A DNA stretch of 64,000 bases from an uncultured SAR86 cluster bacterium (GTDB lineage Bacteria; Pseudomonadota; Gammaproteobacteria; Magnimaribacterales; D2472): the NCBI GenBank assembly GCA_902628925.1, contig CACOPA010000002.1, forward strand, positions 127,474 to 191,473, written 5' to 3'. A program made the position numbers and the translations under genes. Numbering within the stretch: position 1 is the first letter of the stretch; each line of letters begins with the position of its first letter. Below, piece after piece: positions 34,015-44,137 of this stretch. The notes under the pieces were generated by a model that did no database searches, was not told the DNA's origin, and was given only the letters and a program-made list of their open reading frames with translations.

Positions 34015-35445
34015 ATGAATTCAAAAGATATTTGGAAAGATTGTTTTAATTTTGATTTGCCATCATCAAGTACGGTGCCCCATATTTCAAACTCTTCAAG
34101 GGAAATCAAAAAAAACTCAGTTTTCTTTGCTATGCAAGGCACCAAATCACATGGTTGCCAATTTATCCATGAGGCTTTTACTAAAGGAGCTGCCTTTGTA
34201 GTAACAGATAAAATGCCTGAGAATTCTAATTCTGAGAATATTTTTTTTGTGCCTGACCTAGAGAAAAAAATATTAAATTTCTTAGTTCAATATTATTCGA
34301 TTGATATTACAAAAATAAAATTTTTTGGTATCACAGGTACTAATGGTAAAACCTCAATAGCCTATTTGTGTTACCAACTCTATGAAAAGACTGGGAATCC
34401 TAGTGCTTACATGGGAACCTTAGGATTTATTAGTGATGAATATCAATCAATTCAAAAGGAAACCACTCCAGATATATTTAGTCTATTCAAGCACCTTGCA
34501 AGCCTTAAAGACATAGAAGGGCTTGGATTATTTTTAGAACTATCCTCTCATGGGCTTCATCAAGAAAGATTGAACATGCTTGATTATGAGAAAGTATGTA
34601 TTGCAAACATCGGCAGTGATCACCTTGATTATCATCAAACTCAAGAAGACTATGAAAGATCAAAGTTATCAATTTTAAATTTAAGTCAAAGATCAATACC
34701 ATTGGTTAACTATGATGTATTAGAGGTAATTAAAAAACATAAGACCAAGGACCACGAGGTACAAACCTTTTCAGACATGCAATTAAAAAGCGATTTTTTA
34801 TTTAGAATTCTTCCAGGAGAAATTGATGGCTATGACGTTGAGATAAGCGAGCTTGAAAAGAGTAAATCAATAAAATTCAATACAAACCTATTTCCAAAAT
34901 TCAACATTATAAATTTATGTACATCAATAATGATGCTAAAAAATAATTTAATTAAGTTTAACATTAATAAAGAAATACAGAACATTGCTTTGCCAAAAGG
35001 GAGGAATACTGTTTTTAAGTCAACAAGCAAACATGTCATTATTGATTTTGCTCATAATGATGCAGCCATGAATAATATTCTTGCCAGTTACAAAGAGAAG
35101 TACAAAGATGTTTGGGTTTTGTTTGGATGCGGAGGTGAAAGAGATAGACCTAAAAGATCCAGGATGTATAAAACTGCTCAAATTTATGCATCAAAGATAT
35201 TTTTTACTTCAGACAATTCAAGAAATGAGGACTTTGTGAGCATAAAAAAAGATGCACTGCCATCAGATCTCCCTGATAGCACTAGCATTATCGAGGATAG
35301 AGAAGAAGCAATTGAAAGCGCTGTATTATCTCTTCCAAAAGATATACCCCTTTTAATTCTTGGCAGAGGTCATGAAGAATTTTTAGATATCAAAAATAAG
35401 ACCATTGCTCACTCCGATATTTCATCCGTAAAACGGTTTTTTTAA
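34015..35445 (+). CDS. murE: UDP-MurNAc-tripeptide synthetase MurE
   Basis: MurE adds the third amino acid to UDP-MurNAc-dipeptide. The ATP loop is GITGTNGKTSIAY, and the Mur-ligase histidine region is ELSSHGLHQERL. The motif that selects the amino acid, DNPR in meso-diaminopimelate enzymes, reads D400-N401-S402-R403 here. The arginine that binds the second carboxylate is kept, so meso-diaminopimelate is still the best guess. It has 476 residues and is coupled to murF by TAATG. Confidence 0.96.
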   Translation: MNSKDIWKDCFNFDLPSSSTVPHISNSSREIKKNSVFFAMQGTKSHGCQFIHEAFTKGAAFVVTDKMPENSNSENIFFVPDLEKKILNFLVQYYSIDITKIKFFGITGTNGKTSIAYLCYQLYEKTGNPSAYMGTLGFISDEYQSIQKETTPDIFSLFKHLASLKDIEGLGLFLELSSHGLHQERLNMLDYEKVCIANIGSDHLDYHQTQEDYERSKLSILNLSQRSIPLVNYDVLEVIKKHKTKDHEVQTFSDMQLKSDFLFRILPGEIDGYDVEISELEKSKSIKFNTNLFPKFNIINLCTSIMMLKNNLIKFNINKEIQNIALPKGRNTVFKSTSKHVIIDFAHNDAAMNNILASYKEKYKDVWVLFGCGGERDRPKRSRMYKTAQIYASKIFFTSDNSRNEDFVSIKKDALPSDLPDSTSIIEDREEAIESAVLSLPKDIPLLILGRGHEEFLDIKNKTIAHSDISSVKRFF

Positions 35446-36782
35446 TGCGAATTCTTGATTCAACAGATTTTTTACTAAAACTACTTAAGATAGAAAATCA
35501 TTCAATTTCATCACAACCTATCACAGACGTCCAAATCGATTCTAGGTTAGCTAAAAGTGGCACATTATTCTTTGGGCTTCAAGGAAATAAGGTTAATGGA
35601 TCAGATTATGCACAAGATGCAATTCATCGTGGGGCATCATGTGTTATTTCAAACAATTTGGATAAATCACTTGATGAAAAATACCACTTATTTCATCAAA
35701 ACCCTCTCGAATTACTGCAATTAGTTGCAAAAGCCCTCGCAAAAAATTTCAATGGAACTAAGCTTGGTATAACGGGAAGCAATGGAAAAACAACTGTTAA
35801 AAATTTACTATCTGAGCTAATTGAAGACGCATACTCAAGCTCTGGTAATTTTAATAATGAAATCGGATTACCGCTAAGTATTTTAGATCTTCCAGTCAGT
35901 GCTAATGTAGGTATTTTTGAAATGGGTGCCGGTCAACCTGGAGATATTAAATTTTTATCAGAGATTTTAAGCCCAAGCATAGGGATAATTACTTCAATAG
36001 GCCGCTCACATCTTGAAAGATTGGGATCAGAGGAGGGCGTTTTAAAGGTAAAATCTGAGTTGATTGAAAATATGCAATCAGGTGGAACAGCTATAATCCC
36101 GCATGGAAAATATGAACAATATTGGAAATCAATCCGCTCTGATATTGATTTTATTACATTTGGTTTTGAAAAAGATGCTGATTTTCAAGCAAAAATTATT
36201 AGTCAAACGTATCAAAATTGCTCATTTGAGATAAAAGATAATTTAAATCAGCATCAGCAAACATTATTAAGCCCTTTGCTTGGAACACACAATGTCTTAA
36301 ACGTATTGATAGCATTTATTGCTTCTCAAATTTTGGGACAGGAGCATATTTTTTTCAGAACTAAGCTTAAAAAGTTTAAAAATTTTGAAAATCGATTAAG
36401 CCCAAGATCTTGGATTAATAAATCAATAATTATTAACGATTCCTATAACGCTAATCCAGAATCTTTCAGTGCAGGAGTTGATTCTTTGAACTTATTTGAA
36501 GGACGTAAAATTATAATTCTTGGGGATATGCTTGAATTAGGTAGTGACTCTAAATTATTCCATGAGGAGGCCGGTAAGTATGCGCTTAATGCTGGAATTG
36601 AGTCTCTATTTAGTTTTGGAAATCATTCTCAATATGCCTCAATGGTTTTTGGTAAAAATGGCAAACATTTTGATGATGAAAATGAGCTAAAACTCTTTAT
36701 TAAAAATAATATCTGTAGTGGAGATTTGGTATATATTAAGGGTTCGCGGGGAATGAAAATGGAGAGATTTATCGATGATTGA
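35445..36782 (+). CDS. murF: UDP-MurNAc-pentapeptide synthetase MurF
   Basis: MurF joins D-Ala-D-Ala to the tripeptide. The order of motifs is a Mur-ligase N-domain ([20 protein letters not shown]), the ATP loop [29 protein letters not shown] and [13 protein letters not shown]. At 445 residues it is normal length. It overlaps mraY by eight bases. Confidence 0.97.
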   Translation: MRILDSTDFLLKLLKIENHSISSQPITDVQIDSRLAKSGTLFFGLQGNKVNGSDYAQDAIHRGASCVISNNLDKSLDEKYHLFHQNPLELLQLVAKALAKNFNGTKLGITGSNGKTTVKNLLSELIEDAYSSSGNFNNEIGLPLSILDLPVSANVGIFEMGAGQPGDIKFLSEILSPSIGIITSIGRSHLERLGSEEGVLKVKSELIENMQSGGTAIIPHGKYEQYWKSIRSDIDFITFGFEKDADFQAKIISQTYQNCSFEIKDNLNQHQQTLLSPLLGTHNVLNVLIAFIASQILGQEHIFFRTKLKKFKNFENRLSPRSWINKSIIINDSYNANPESFSAGVDSLNLFEGRKIIILGDMLELGSDSKLFHEEAGKYALNAGIESLFSFGNHSQYASMVFGKNGKHFDDENELKLFIKNNICSGDLVYIKGSRGMKMERFIDD

Positions 36783-37857
36783 GCTGCTTGGAAGTTATTT
36801 AGTAGTTTTTGATTCAGGGTTCGACGTATTGCGATATCTAACGGTGCGAACTATTGGAGGAACAATCACTGCATTGTTCTTATCTATTTTTCTTGGACCG
36901 ATAATAATTAAATATTTAAATCATCTTCAATTTTCACAGTCCATTAGAGATGATGGCCCTCAGTCACATTTATCTAAGGCCGGCACCCCAACAATGGGGG
37001 GATTAATAATTTTCACCTCACTAATTATCACAACTCTTTTGTGGGCAGACTTATCAAATTACTACATCTGGCTTTTACTGCTAACAACATTTTTATTTGC
37101 AGGCATTGGGAGCTTAGATGATTATTTAAAAATTAAGGAAAAGAATTCAAAAGGATTAAAAGGTAAGCATAAATTAATTTTTCAAGCCTTGTTTTCAGTT
37201 TTGATCCTTGGAATTTACTTATATCTGTCTGATGGTGACAATTTATACTTCATACTTCCTTTTAATAAGGACTTTATTTTTGATATTTCAATCATATTTT
37301 TTATCTTATTTGGGATATTTGTCATAGTTGGTTCATCCAATGCAGTTAACTTAACTGATGGTTTAGATGGTTTAGCAATCTTGCCTTCTATCTTAATTAC
37401 CGGAGGATTGGGGTTAGTCGCATATGCTATGGGAAACCAAATTATAGCTGAATATTTATATGTCCCTTTTTTACCTCTTTCAGGTGAGCTTATTGTATTT
37501 GCGGGTGCTTTGATTGGAGCAGGAATTGGCTTTCTTTGGTACAACACTTACCCTGCACAAATCTTCATGGGCGATGTTGGTTCTTTAACCTTGGGAGCAA
37601 TTTTAGCAGTCTTTGCAATTTTACTAAGGCAAGAAATTGTATTCGCTTTTATGGCAGGTATTTTTATCTTGGAAACACTAAGTGTAATTTTGCAGGTTGC
37701 ATCTTACAAACTTTTTGGAAAAAGAATTTTTCTAATGGCACCAATCCATCATCATTTTGAATTAAAGGGTTGGCCAGAACCAAAGGTAATTGTTAGATTT
37801 TGGATCATAACTTTCTTATTAGTATTATTTGCGCTTGCAACCCTTAAGTTACGTTGA
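36775..37857 (+). CDS. mraY: Phospho-MurNAc-pentapeptide transferase MraY
   Basis: MraY makes lipid I by transferring phospho-MurNAc-pentapeptide to undecaprenyl phosphate. About ten membrane helices are visible, with the cytoplasmic signatures [33 protein letters not shown] (two parts), [13 protein letters not shown] and the histidine-rich [12 protein letters not shown]. It has 360 residues. It overlaps murD by four bases. Confidence 0.98.
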   Translation: MIELLGSYLVVFDSGFDVLRYLTVRTIGGTITALFLSIFLGPIIIKYLNHLQFSQSIRDDGPQSHLSKAGTPTMGGLIIFTSLIITTLLWADLSNYYIWLLLLTTFLFAGIGSLDDYLKIKEKNSKGLKGKHKLIFQALFSVLILGIYLYLSDGDNLYFILPFNKDFIFDISIIFFILFGIFVIVGSSNAVNLTDGLDGLAILPSILITGGLGLVAYAMGNQIIAEYLYVPFLPLSGELIVFAGALIGAGIGFLWYNTYPAQIFMGDVGSLTLGAILAVFAILLRQEIVFAFMAGIFILETLSVILQVASYKLFGKRIFLMAPIHHHFELKGWPEPKVIVRFWIITFLLVLFALATLKLR

Positions 37858-39101
37858 TTGAAGAGTATTTTCTTATCATTGGTTCAGGTTTATCTGGAGT
37901 CTCAGTTTCTGAATATCTTATAAAAAAAGGGCTACCTTTTGACATAGCTGATACCCGTGAAGTACCGCCATTTAGCATTAATCCCTCAAAAAATGGAAAA
38001 ACTTTTTTTGGTGATAATTTTAAAAAGATAGATTTTCAAAAATATCAAAAAATTTATTTATCTCCAGGATTCAATCCTGAACAAATTATGGAGTTTTCAA
38101 GTAAATTTATTACCGAGTTAGACCTTTTTCTTAATGACTCATCTGCTCCAATTATTGCAGTTACTGGAACAAATGGTAAAAGCTCCACTATAAATCAGTT
38201 AGAGCAAATTTTATCAATGCAAGGCTTGAAGTCTGCTAAAGGAGGCAATATTGGAATACCAATGCTAAATAATCTAAAGCTTGATGACGAAATAGACGTT
38301 CATTTAATTGAGCTATCAAGTTTCCAATTAGAGTTCTTTAAAGGAAAAAAGTTAGAACATAATTCTTCTACTTTTGGTGTTTTTTTAAACTTTGCTCCAG
38401 ATCATTTAGATCGTCATAAATCTATGCAGAATTATTTAAGTTGCAAGTCAAACATAGCAAAACTTTTGCTTAAGTCTGATTGTCTGATTTTTAATAGTAC
38501 AGTTCCAGAGACGCTTATCGAAGGTAATTTTAGAATGCAATCAATCCCTTTTGAGCAATCAAAATCAAAAAAAAATTATATTGAGGCTAACTTTATTGCA
38601 AGAGTTTTTATTGAATGGTTGGGTTCAGATTTTAAGGATTATCCTGAAGAAAAAATAAAGCAACTACCATTTCGAAATCAGCAATTGAATTTGCTTGGAG
38701 GCCTCTTAGCAATTAATGACTCAAAGTCAACTAATCCTCACTCAGTTGAGTTTTCTTTGTCTAAATTAGATTCTTCAAAAAAAACATTACTTATCTTAGG
38801 AGGATTGAAGAAAAATATTTCTTTCCGAGACTTAGATTTGCCGAAAAGTGTCCACACAGTTTATTTATTTGGACAAGACAGAAAGAAGATAGCAGAAGAA
38901 GTTACTCACAAAGATATAGTGATCAGAGAATGCCTAGATGAAATAATTGATGAAATTAAAAATTATTTTTCAAGTAGAAATGATCTGAATCAATTTATTA
39001 TTTTATTTAGTCCAGGTTGTTCGAGCTTTGATCAGTATAAGAATTTTGAAGAAAGAGGCACTGCGTTTAACCAACTAATAAATCAAGCTCTAAGAGTATG
39101 A
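37854..39101 (+). CDS. murD: UDP-N-acetylmuramoylalanine-D-glutamate ligase MurD
   Basis: MurD adds D-glutamate to UDP-MurNAc-Ala. The N-domain loop is [15 protein letters not shown], the ATP loop [15 protein letters not shown], and ELSSFQLEF and [11 protein letters not shown] follow. The end has [18 protein letters not shown], the classical MurD tail. At 415 residues it is slightly short. The start is TTG at 37854 overlapping the mraY stop; I see no ATG that would preserve the N-domain loop. Confidence 0.96.
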   Translation: MIEEYFLIIGSGLSGVSVSEYLIKKGLPFDIADTREVPPFSINPSKNGKTFFGDNFKKIDFQKYQKIYLSPGFNPEQIMEFSSKFITELDLFLNDSSAPIIAVTGTNGKSSTINQLEQILSMQGLKSAKGGNIGIPMLNNLKLDDEIDVHLIELSSFQLEFFKGKKLEHNSSTFGVFLNFAPDHLDRHKSMQNYLSCKSNIAKLLLKSDCLIFNSTVPETLIEGNFRMQSIPFEQSKSKKNYIEANFIARVFIEWLGSDFKDYPEEKIKQLPFRNQQLNLLGGLLAINDSKSTNPHSVEFSLSKLDSSKKTLLILGGLKKNISFRDLDLPKSVHTVYLFGQDRKKIAEEVTHKDIVIRECLDEIIDEIKNYFSSRNDLNQFIILFSPGCSSFDQYKNFEERGTAFNQLINQALRV

Positions 39102-40207
39102 TTCTTTCACGTTCATCGCTTTTAATTACTTCGCTCACTGGATTAATAATTTTTGGTATTACCTTTGTAACATCCGCATCAGTTTATGTTGCTGTTGATC
39201 TTACCGGTGACCCATTTTATTTTGCAAAACGTGAAATTATTTTTATATTTCTTGGTGTTTTAGCAATCCTGATATCAGTAAACATACCAACAGATTTATA
39301 TCATAAATATGATTGGGTATTTTTATTAATGTCTTTGGCTTTATTGATTGCTTTATTTATCCCAGGAATAGGGAAGGTTGTAAACGGGAGTCTGCGTTGG
39401 ATTGATTTGGGGTTTTTTAATTTACAGCCCTCAGAACTAGTAAAATTAGCACTCATTCTTTACATTGCGGGATACTCAGTAAGACGCACCACGGAGTTAA
39501 GTACCCTCATAGGTTTTATTAGACCGATGATGATCTTGTCTCTTTTATCACTCTTAATTTTATTACAACCAGATCTTGGTTCGACAGTAATTATATGCAG
39601 TCTTGTTTTAATAATGCTTTTTTTTGCAGGAATTTCATTCAGTCAATTTTTATTTTTGATTTCTGTTTTAGGTTTTCTAGCATACATAGCAATAATTTAT
39701 ACTCCATTCCGATTAGCCAGATTGGTATCCTTCAGGGATCCGTTCGCTCCTGAATTTGAACTGAGCTCAGGATGGCAGCTTTCAAATGCTCTCATTGGAA
39801 TTGGCAGAGGTGATCTTTTTGGAATAGGTCTTGGGAACAGCATTCAAAAAAACCTCTATTTGCCTGAACCACATACTGATTTTATTTTTGCGATCATTCT
39901 TGAAGAGACTGGCATTATTGGAGGCTTCCTCCTCATGTTATTGTTTATTTTGCTAATTACATCAATCGTACAAATTTCATTTGACGCGTTAAGGCAAAAT
40001 AGACTGTTTCAAGGTTATGTATGTTTTGGAATAGGATCTTTGCTATCTATTCAATCCATCTTTAACATTGGAGTAAACATAGGCTTATTACCTACAAAGG
40101 GCTTGACGCTTCCATTTATTAGTTATGGTGGAGCAAGTTTAATTATTTTTATGCTTATGATGGGTATTGTTTTTAGGGTAGATTTTGAAAACAGGAATCT
40201 AGATTGA
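39098..40207 (+). CDS. ftsW: Septal peptidoglycan polymerase FtsW
   Basis: FtsW is the SEDS-family glycosyltransferase that works with FtsI. Ten hydrophobic helices are visible over 369 residues, with GSLRWIDLGFFNLQPSELVK, the large periplasmic loop WQLSNALIGIGRGDLFGIGLG and the C-terminal LTLPFISYGGASLI. It lies between murD and murG and overlaps both by four bases. Confidence 0.97.
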   Translation: MILSRSSLLITSLTGLIIFGITFVTSASVYVAVDLTGDPFYFAKREIIFIFLGVLAILISVNIPTDLYHKYDWVFLLMSLALLIALFIPGIGKVVNGSLRWIDLGFFNLQPSELVKLALILYIAGYSVRRTTELSTLIGFIRPMMILSLLSLLILLQPDLGSTVIICSLVLIMLFFAGISFSQFLFLISVLGFLAYIAIIYTPFRLARLVSFRDPFAPEFELSSGWQLSNALIGIGRGDLFGIGLGNSIQKNLYLPEPHTDFIFAIILEETGIIGGFLLMLLFILLITSIVQISFDALRQNRLFQGYVCFGIGSLLSIQSIFNIGVNIGLLPTKGLTLPFISYGGASLIIFMLMMGIVFRVDFENRNLD

Positions 40208-41238
40208 AAATATTTGTTTCAGCTGGAGGAACAGGCGGGCATGTTTTTCCTGCTTTAGAGTTTATTAAACTTGCTATGGCTAATGGCCATACAGTTTATT
40301 GGTTTGGAACTAAGCGCGGAATTGAAAGAAATAATTTGCCTGCAAACTGTCACTTATTTGAGATAAATGCAGTTGGCTATAGAGGAAAAAGATTTTTACA
40401 AAAAATATTTTCTATTTTTCGATTAGTGCAAACTATTTTTGAAGTTGCAATTAAATTTATAAAATATAAACCTAAAAAAGTACTATGTTTTGGGGGATAT
40501 GTCAGTCTTCCAGTTGGATTAGCAGCAGTTCTATTTAGAGTCCCAATTTATTTGCATGAGCAAAATACTGTACTTGGAACCGCAAATAAAATACTTTTAA
40601 AATTTGCTAAAAAATGCTTTTTGGGTCTCCCCTTAACTAATACTCAAAAGAATGGCTATTTCGAACTTACCGGTAACCCAATTAGAAAAATTTTGCTTGA
40701 ACCTGATCAGGAATACGATATGGCATCAATTTATATTACCGGTGGTAGCCAAGGCGCAAATTATCTAAATGATGTCATTCCTAAGGCCTTAAACAAAGTT
40801 AACCATAGGCTAAGAGTTGTTCACCAAGCCGGTGAAGGGTCATCAGAGCTCGTATTTAATACGTACTTAAAAAATAAATTTGATTTACTGGTAGTGAAGG
40901 ATTTTTTTGATGATCCTTTTGCAGAAATTCAAAAAGCTGATTTTGTAATCTCACGATCTGGTGCTTTAACAGTATCTGAAATTACTTCATTGAATAAAGG
41001 AAGCTTGTACATCCCTATAGCTAAATCAATTGATGATCATCAACTGCATAATGCTAAATATGCAGTTGGGGTTGGTATGGGAGAGATTTTTTCTGAAAGT
41101 GAGAGTCTGGACAATTTAATTGACAAGCTTAATGAAATAATTGAACAGAGATCATATCTTTCTTGGCAAAAAAACTCTGATATAGATCATTCTCAGGCTG
41201 CTGAGAAAATTTACAATCATATCTTTAATTATGACTAG
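40204..41238 (+). CDS. murG: Lipid II synthase MurG
   Basis: MurG adds GlcNAc to lipid I. The GT28 fold shows the start loop SAGGTGGHVFPALEF, LHEQNTVLGTANK, TGNPIRK, ITGGSQGANYLND and the acceptor and donor region SRSGALTVSEI. At 344 residues it is normal length. The start is TTG at 40204 overlapping the ftsW stop. It overlaps murC by eight bases. Confidence 0.97.
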   Translation: MKIFVSAGGTGGHVFPALEFIKLAMANGHTVYWFGTKRGIERNNLPANCHLFEINAVGYRGKRFLQKIFSIFRLVQTIFEVAIKFIKYKPKKVLCFGGYVSLPVGLAAVLFRVPIYLHEQNTVLGTANKILLKFAKKCFLGLPLTNTQKNGYFELTGNPIRKILLEPDQEYDMASIYITGGSQGANYLNDVIPKALNKVNHRLRVVHQAGEGSSELVFNTYLKNKFDLLVVKDFFDDPFAEIQKADFVISRSGALTVSEITSLNKGSLYIPIAKSIDDHQLHNAKYAVGVGMGEIFSESESLDNLIDKLNEIIEQRSYLSWQKNSDIDHSQAAEKIYNHIFNYD

Positions 41239-42637
41239 ATCTCAAAAACATTTTGGTGAACTAAAAAGGATACATCTGATTGGAATTGGTGGTTCCGGGA
41301 TGATTGGTCTAGCAATGGTTCTCCAAAAAAAAGGGTTTAATATTTCAGGATCCGACCTTCAGATGACGGAAGAACTTAGCTCGCTAAAGGCGATGGGGGC
41401 AAAAGTTCAATTAGGCCATGATCCAAGATATATTAAATCCTCAGATGTTGTCGTGGCTTCAAGTGCGATAGCTAAAAATAATGCTGAGCTAAAATACGCA
41501 AAAAAAAATAATATTACCATCATTCCAAGAGCGGTCATGTTAGCAAGTATTTTGCATGGCTATAGAACAATTGCTGTTTCTGGTAGTCATGGAAAAACTA
41601 CAACTACAAGTCTGATATCAAATATATTTGATGCTGCAAAACTTAGTCCAACTTATGTTGTTGGCGGACAAATATTAGGTGGTAGAAATAGTTCTCACTT
41701 AGGAGATGGTCTTCACATGATTGTTGAGGCAGATGAATCCGATGGATCTTTTTTGCATTTGCATCCCGAGGTTATTGTAATTACGAATATAGATAATGAT
41801 CACCTATCTTTTTACGAAAATGATCAACAAAAACTCAATACCGCATTTTTAAATTTTACAAAAAACCTCCCGTTTTACGGTTATGTACTTATGAACATAG
41901 ACTCAAAAAATGCTAGAGATGTTTTTAAAAAAATTCGCAGAAAAAAACTAAGTTTCGGATTTTCTAAAATAAATGACTACCAGATAAAATTATTAAATCA
42001 GAAGGGATTTTCTCAAACCTTTTTAATTGAAGATACCTTAAACTCAAAAAATACTTCGTTCACTATTCCTATGCTCGGTAAGCATAATGTATTAAATGCA
42101 GCCGGCTCAGCAATCATAGCGATGAATGAAGGAATTAAGATGACATCCATTAAAGAAGCTCTTCTTAACTTTCCAGGAGTTGCTAGAAGGTTTGAGAGGT
42201 ATGAGTTGTCTTTACCAAACCGCGAGTTACTACTCATCGATGATTATGGCCATCATCCTGAAGAAATTAAAAGTACATTTGAATCTGCATTATCTGTCTT
42301 TAATCGCAATGAAATAGTTATGATTTTTGAGCCTCATAGATATACAAGAACAGAGCAATTATTTGATGATTTTGTAGATGTCCTAAAAAAAATAAAAGAG
42401 GTTTATTTACTAGAAATATATTCAGCATCGGAGCGTAAAATACCAAAAATTACATCTGCTAATTTAGTAAAAGCAATAAATAAAGAAGGAGGGAATGCTG
42501 AAATATTAAACCCTGCTAATTTAGCAAACAAAATCTTGAGTATGAAAAAATCAAATAAAGTCATAATTATGCAAGGCGCAGGCAAAATTTCTAGTTACCT
42601 TAAAAACTTTGTTGAATCATGTCAGGTAAAAAAATAA
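41231..42637 (+). CDS. murC: UDP-N-acetylmuramate-alanine ligase MurC
   Basis: MurC adds the first L-alanine. Signatures are HLIGIGGSGMIGLAMVL, the ATP loop AVSGSHGKTTTTSLI, VEADESDGSFLHL and DDYGHHPEEIK, followed by EPHRYTRTEQLFDDF. At 468 residues it is normal length. Its 3' end overlaps ddlB by 19 bases. Confidence 0.98.
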   Translation: MTRSQKHFGELKRIHLIGIGGSGMIGLAMVLQKKGFNISGSDLQMTEELSSLKAMGAKVQLGHDPRYIKSSDVVVASSAIAKNNAELKYAKKNNITIIPRAVMLASILHGYRTIAVSGSHGKTTTTSLISNIFDAAKLSPTYVVGGQILGGRNSSHLGDGLHMIVEADESDGSFLHLHPEVIVITNIDNDHLSFYENDQQKLNTAFLNFTKNLPFYGYVLMNIDSKNARDVFKKIRRKKLSFGFSKINDYQIKLLNQKGFSQTFLIEDTLNSKNTSFTIPMLGKHNVLNAAGSAIIAMNEGIKMTSIKEALLNFPGVARRFERYELSLPNRELLLIDDYGHHPEEIKSTFESALSVFNRNEIVMIFEPHRYTRTEQLFDDFVDVLKKIKEVYLLEIYSASERKIPKITSANLVKAINKEGGNAEILNPANLANKILSMKKSNKVIIMQGAGKISSYLKNFVESCQVKK

Positions 42638-43515
42638 TTGTTTTAAGTGGCGGAACTTCAGCTGAAAGAGAAGTTTCCTTAAAATCTGGAAGCCAGATTC
42701 ACTCAGCTCTAATTGAGCTTGGTCATCAGGTTGAGCTTGAAGATCTTCTTACAATTAATCAGATAAATCATCTAAAAAAAAATGTTGAGGTATTCATTGC
42801 GCTTCATGGTTTTGAGGGAGAGTCTGGAATTCTTCAAGATAAGTTAACCAATTTAGGAATAGATTATTTTGGCTCAAATGCACAAGGTTGTATCAATACA
42901 TGGAACAAAGCATATTGCAAAAAGATACTTATTGAAAATGGAATAAATACACCTAAATTTTTAACCACAAAAAATATTAAGGCTATGGAATTTCCATCAG
43001 ATATTTTTTTGAAAAATGGTTTTTACATTAAACCGTCTGAGGAGGGCTCATCAATTGATACATTTGCAGTTAAATCTGATGAGGAATTAAAATCTTTTAA
43101 ACAGAATCTTGTAAATCCTGAAAGAGAATTTATTGTTGAAGAAACAATTAATGGAAGAGAATTTACAGTATCTGTTCTTAAGGGTCGGTGTTTGGCACCA
43201 TTAGAGATAATTCCTGCTAGCGGAATGTATGATTATCATGCTAAATACATTGCTGAAGATACAATTATTCAAAAAGCGCAACTTGAACCTGATCAGATTA
43301 AATTACTTTGTGATATCGCTCTTAAAGCTTGCACAGTCTGTGAATGCAAAGATTGGGCTAGAGTAGATCTTATGCAAAATGAAGATGGCGAATTTTATGT
43401 GCTAGAGATTAACACTGTACCTGGAATGACAGACCACAGCCTTTTCCCAGCGGCTGCAAAAATATCTGGCTTAAGCTTTAATGAGCTTATTCATGAAATC
43501 ATAAGTGATGCTTAA
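42619..43515 (+). CDS. ddlB: D-alanine-D-alanine ligase
   Basis: Ddl makes the D-Ala-D-Ala used by MurF. It is an ATP-grasp enzyme of 298 residues with LSGGTSAEREVSLKSG, ALHGFEGESGILQ, KPSEEGSSID and LEINTVPGMTDHSLFP. The position between murC and ftsQ is that of ddlB. The racemase that feeds it, alr, is at 48011-49063. Confidence 0.97.
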   Translation: MSGKKIIVLSGGTSAEREVSLKSGSQIHSALIELGHQVELEDLLTINQINHLKKNVEVFIALHGFEGESGILQDKLTNLGIDYFGSNAQGCINTWNKAYCKKILIENGINTPKFLTTKNIKAMEFPSDIFLKNGFYIKPSEEGSSIDTFAVKSDEELKSFKQNLVNPEREFIVEETINGREFTVSVLKGRCLAPLEIIPASGMYDYHAKYIAEDTIIQKAQLEPDQIKLLCDIALKACTVCECKDWARVDLMQNEDGEFYVLEINTVPGMTDHSLFPAAAKISGLSFNELIHEIISDA

Positions 43516-44137
43516 GAATTTTTTGTTAGCTACATCTTTAAGTTTTATAACTGGTTTTGAATTAAATATAGGTCTTAATGTAAACATTCAATTTTCTGAA
43601 CCGGTAAAGTTCAATTATGAAAAAGAGTTCATGAAGGAGCTTTATAGTCTTAAAAAAACAAAAGACGTAAAGCATTTACTAAATAATCAAGAATGGATTC
43701 AAGGATATGTGTACAAGAAATTTTATTTCAAAGCAGACTATATCTTTATTGAACAATCTGTACCGATTGGAGTTCTCAATAATGAGTTCTTCTTGTCAAA
43801 AAATAAAAATATTTTTCCGGTTGATTCAACATCAAATTCACTGCCACGTTTTAGCGTTCCTGAAAATAAAATTGATGAACTAATAAATCTTTTTATGTTT
43901 CTTGACGATGAAATTCAAAAGAATCAGATTCTTATAAGCGAAATAAACTACGATTTTGGAAGTGGCTGGGAAATAACTTTAAATAATAAACAGAAAATAA
44001 TTTTTGCTAGAAATATGAGCAATCAAAGTATGGAGAGATTTCAAATCTTGATGAGATATTTGTACGCAAATAGCTTAAATCCTAGTATTATTGATATGCG
44101 AAATAAAAGTGGAGCAGCTTTGAAATATGGCAACTAA
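43508..44137 (+). CDS. ftsQ: Cell division protein FtsQ, short form
   Basis: FtsQ links FtsB and FtsL to the early divisome. The 209 residues contain a weak hydrophobic segment almost at the first residue, a short POTRA-like part (FMKELYSLKKTKDVKHLL), the beta-domain (GWEITLNNKQKIIFARN) and the ending IIDMRNKSGAALKYGN, which matches the DLRY-x-N-G-x-A-V-R-W pattern of FtsQ. E. coli FtsQ has 276 residues and a cytoplasmic tail that is lacking here. The identification leans on the place between ddlB and ftsA. I use ATG 43508; GTG 43505 is the codon before. Confidence 0.85.
   Translation: MLKNFLLATSLSFITGFELNIGLNVNIQFSEPVKFNYEKEFMKELYSLKKTKDVKHLLNNQEWIQGYVYKKFYFKADYIFIEQSVPIGVLNNEFFLSKNKNIFPVDSTSNSLPRFSVPENKIDELINLFMFLDDEIQKNQILISEINYDFGSGWEITLNNKQKIIFARNMSNQSMERFQILMRYLYANSLNPSIIDMRNKSGAALKYGN

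Noticed and set aside
37536..37760. Open frame overlapping mraY in another frame
   Set aside because: It lies fully inside conserved mraY sequence and has no motif or ribosome site.
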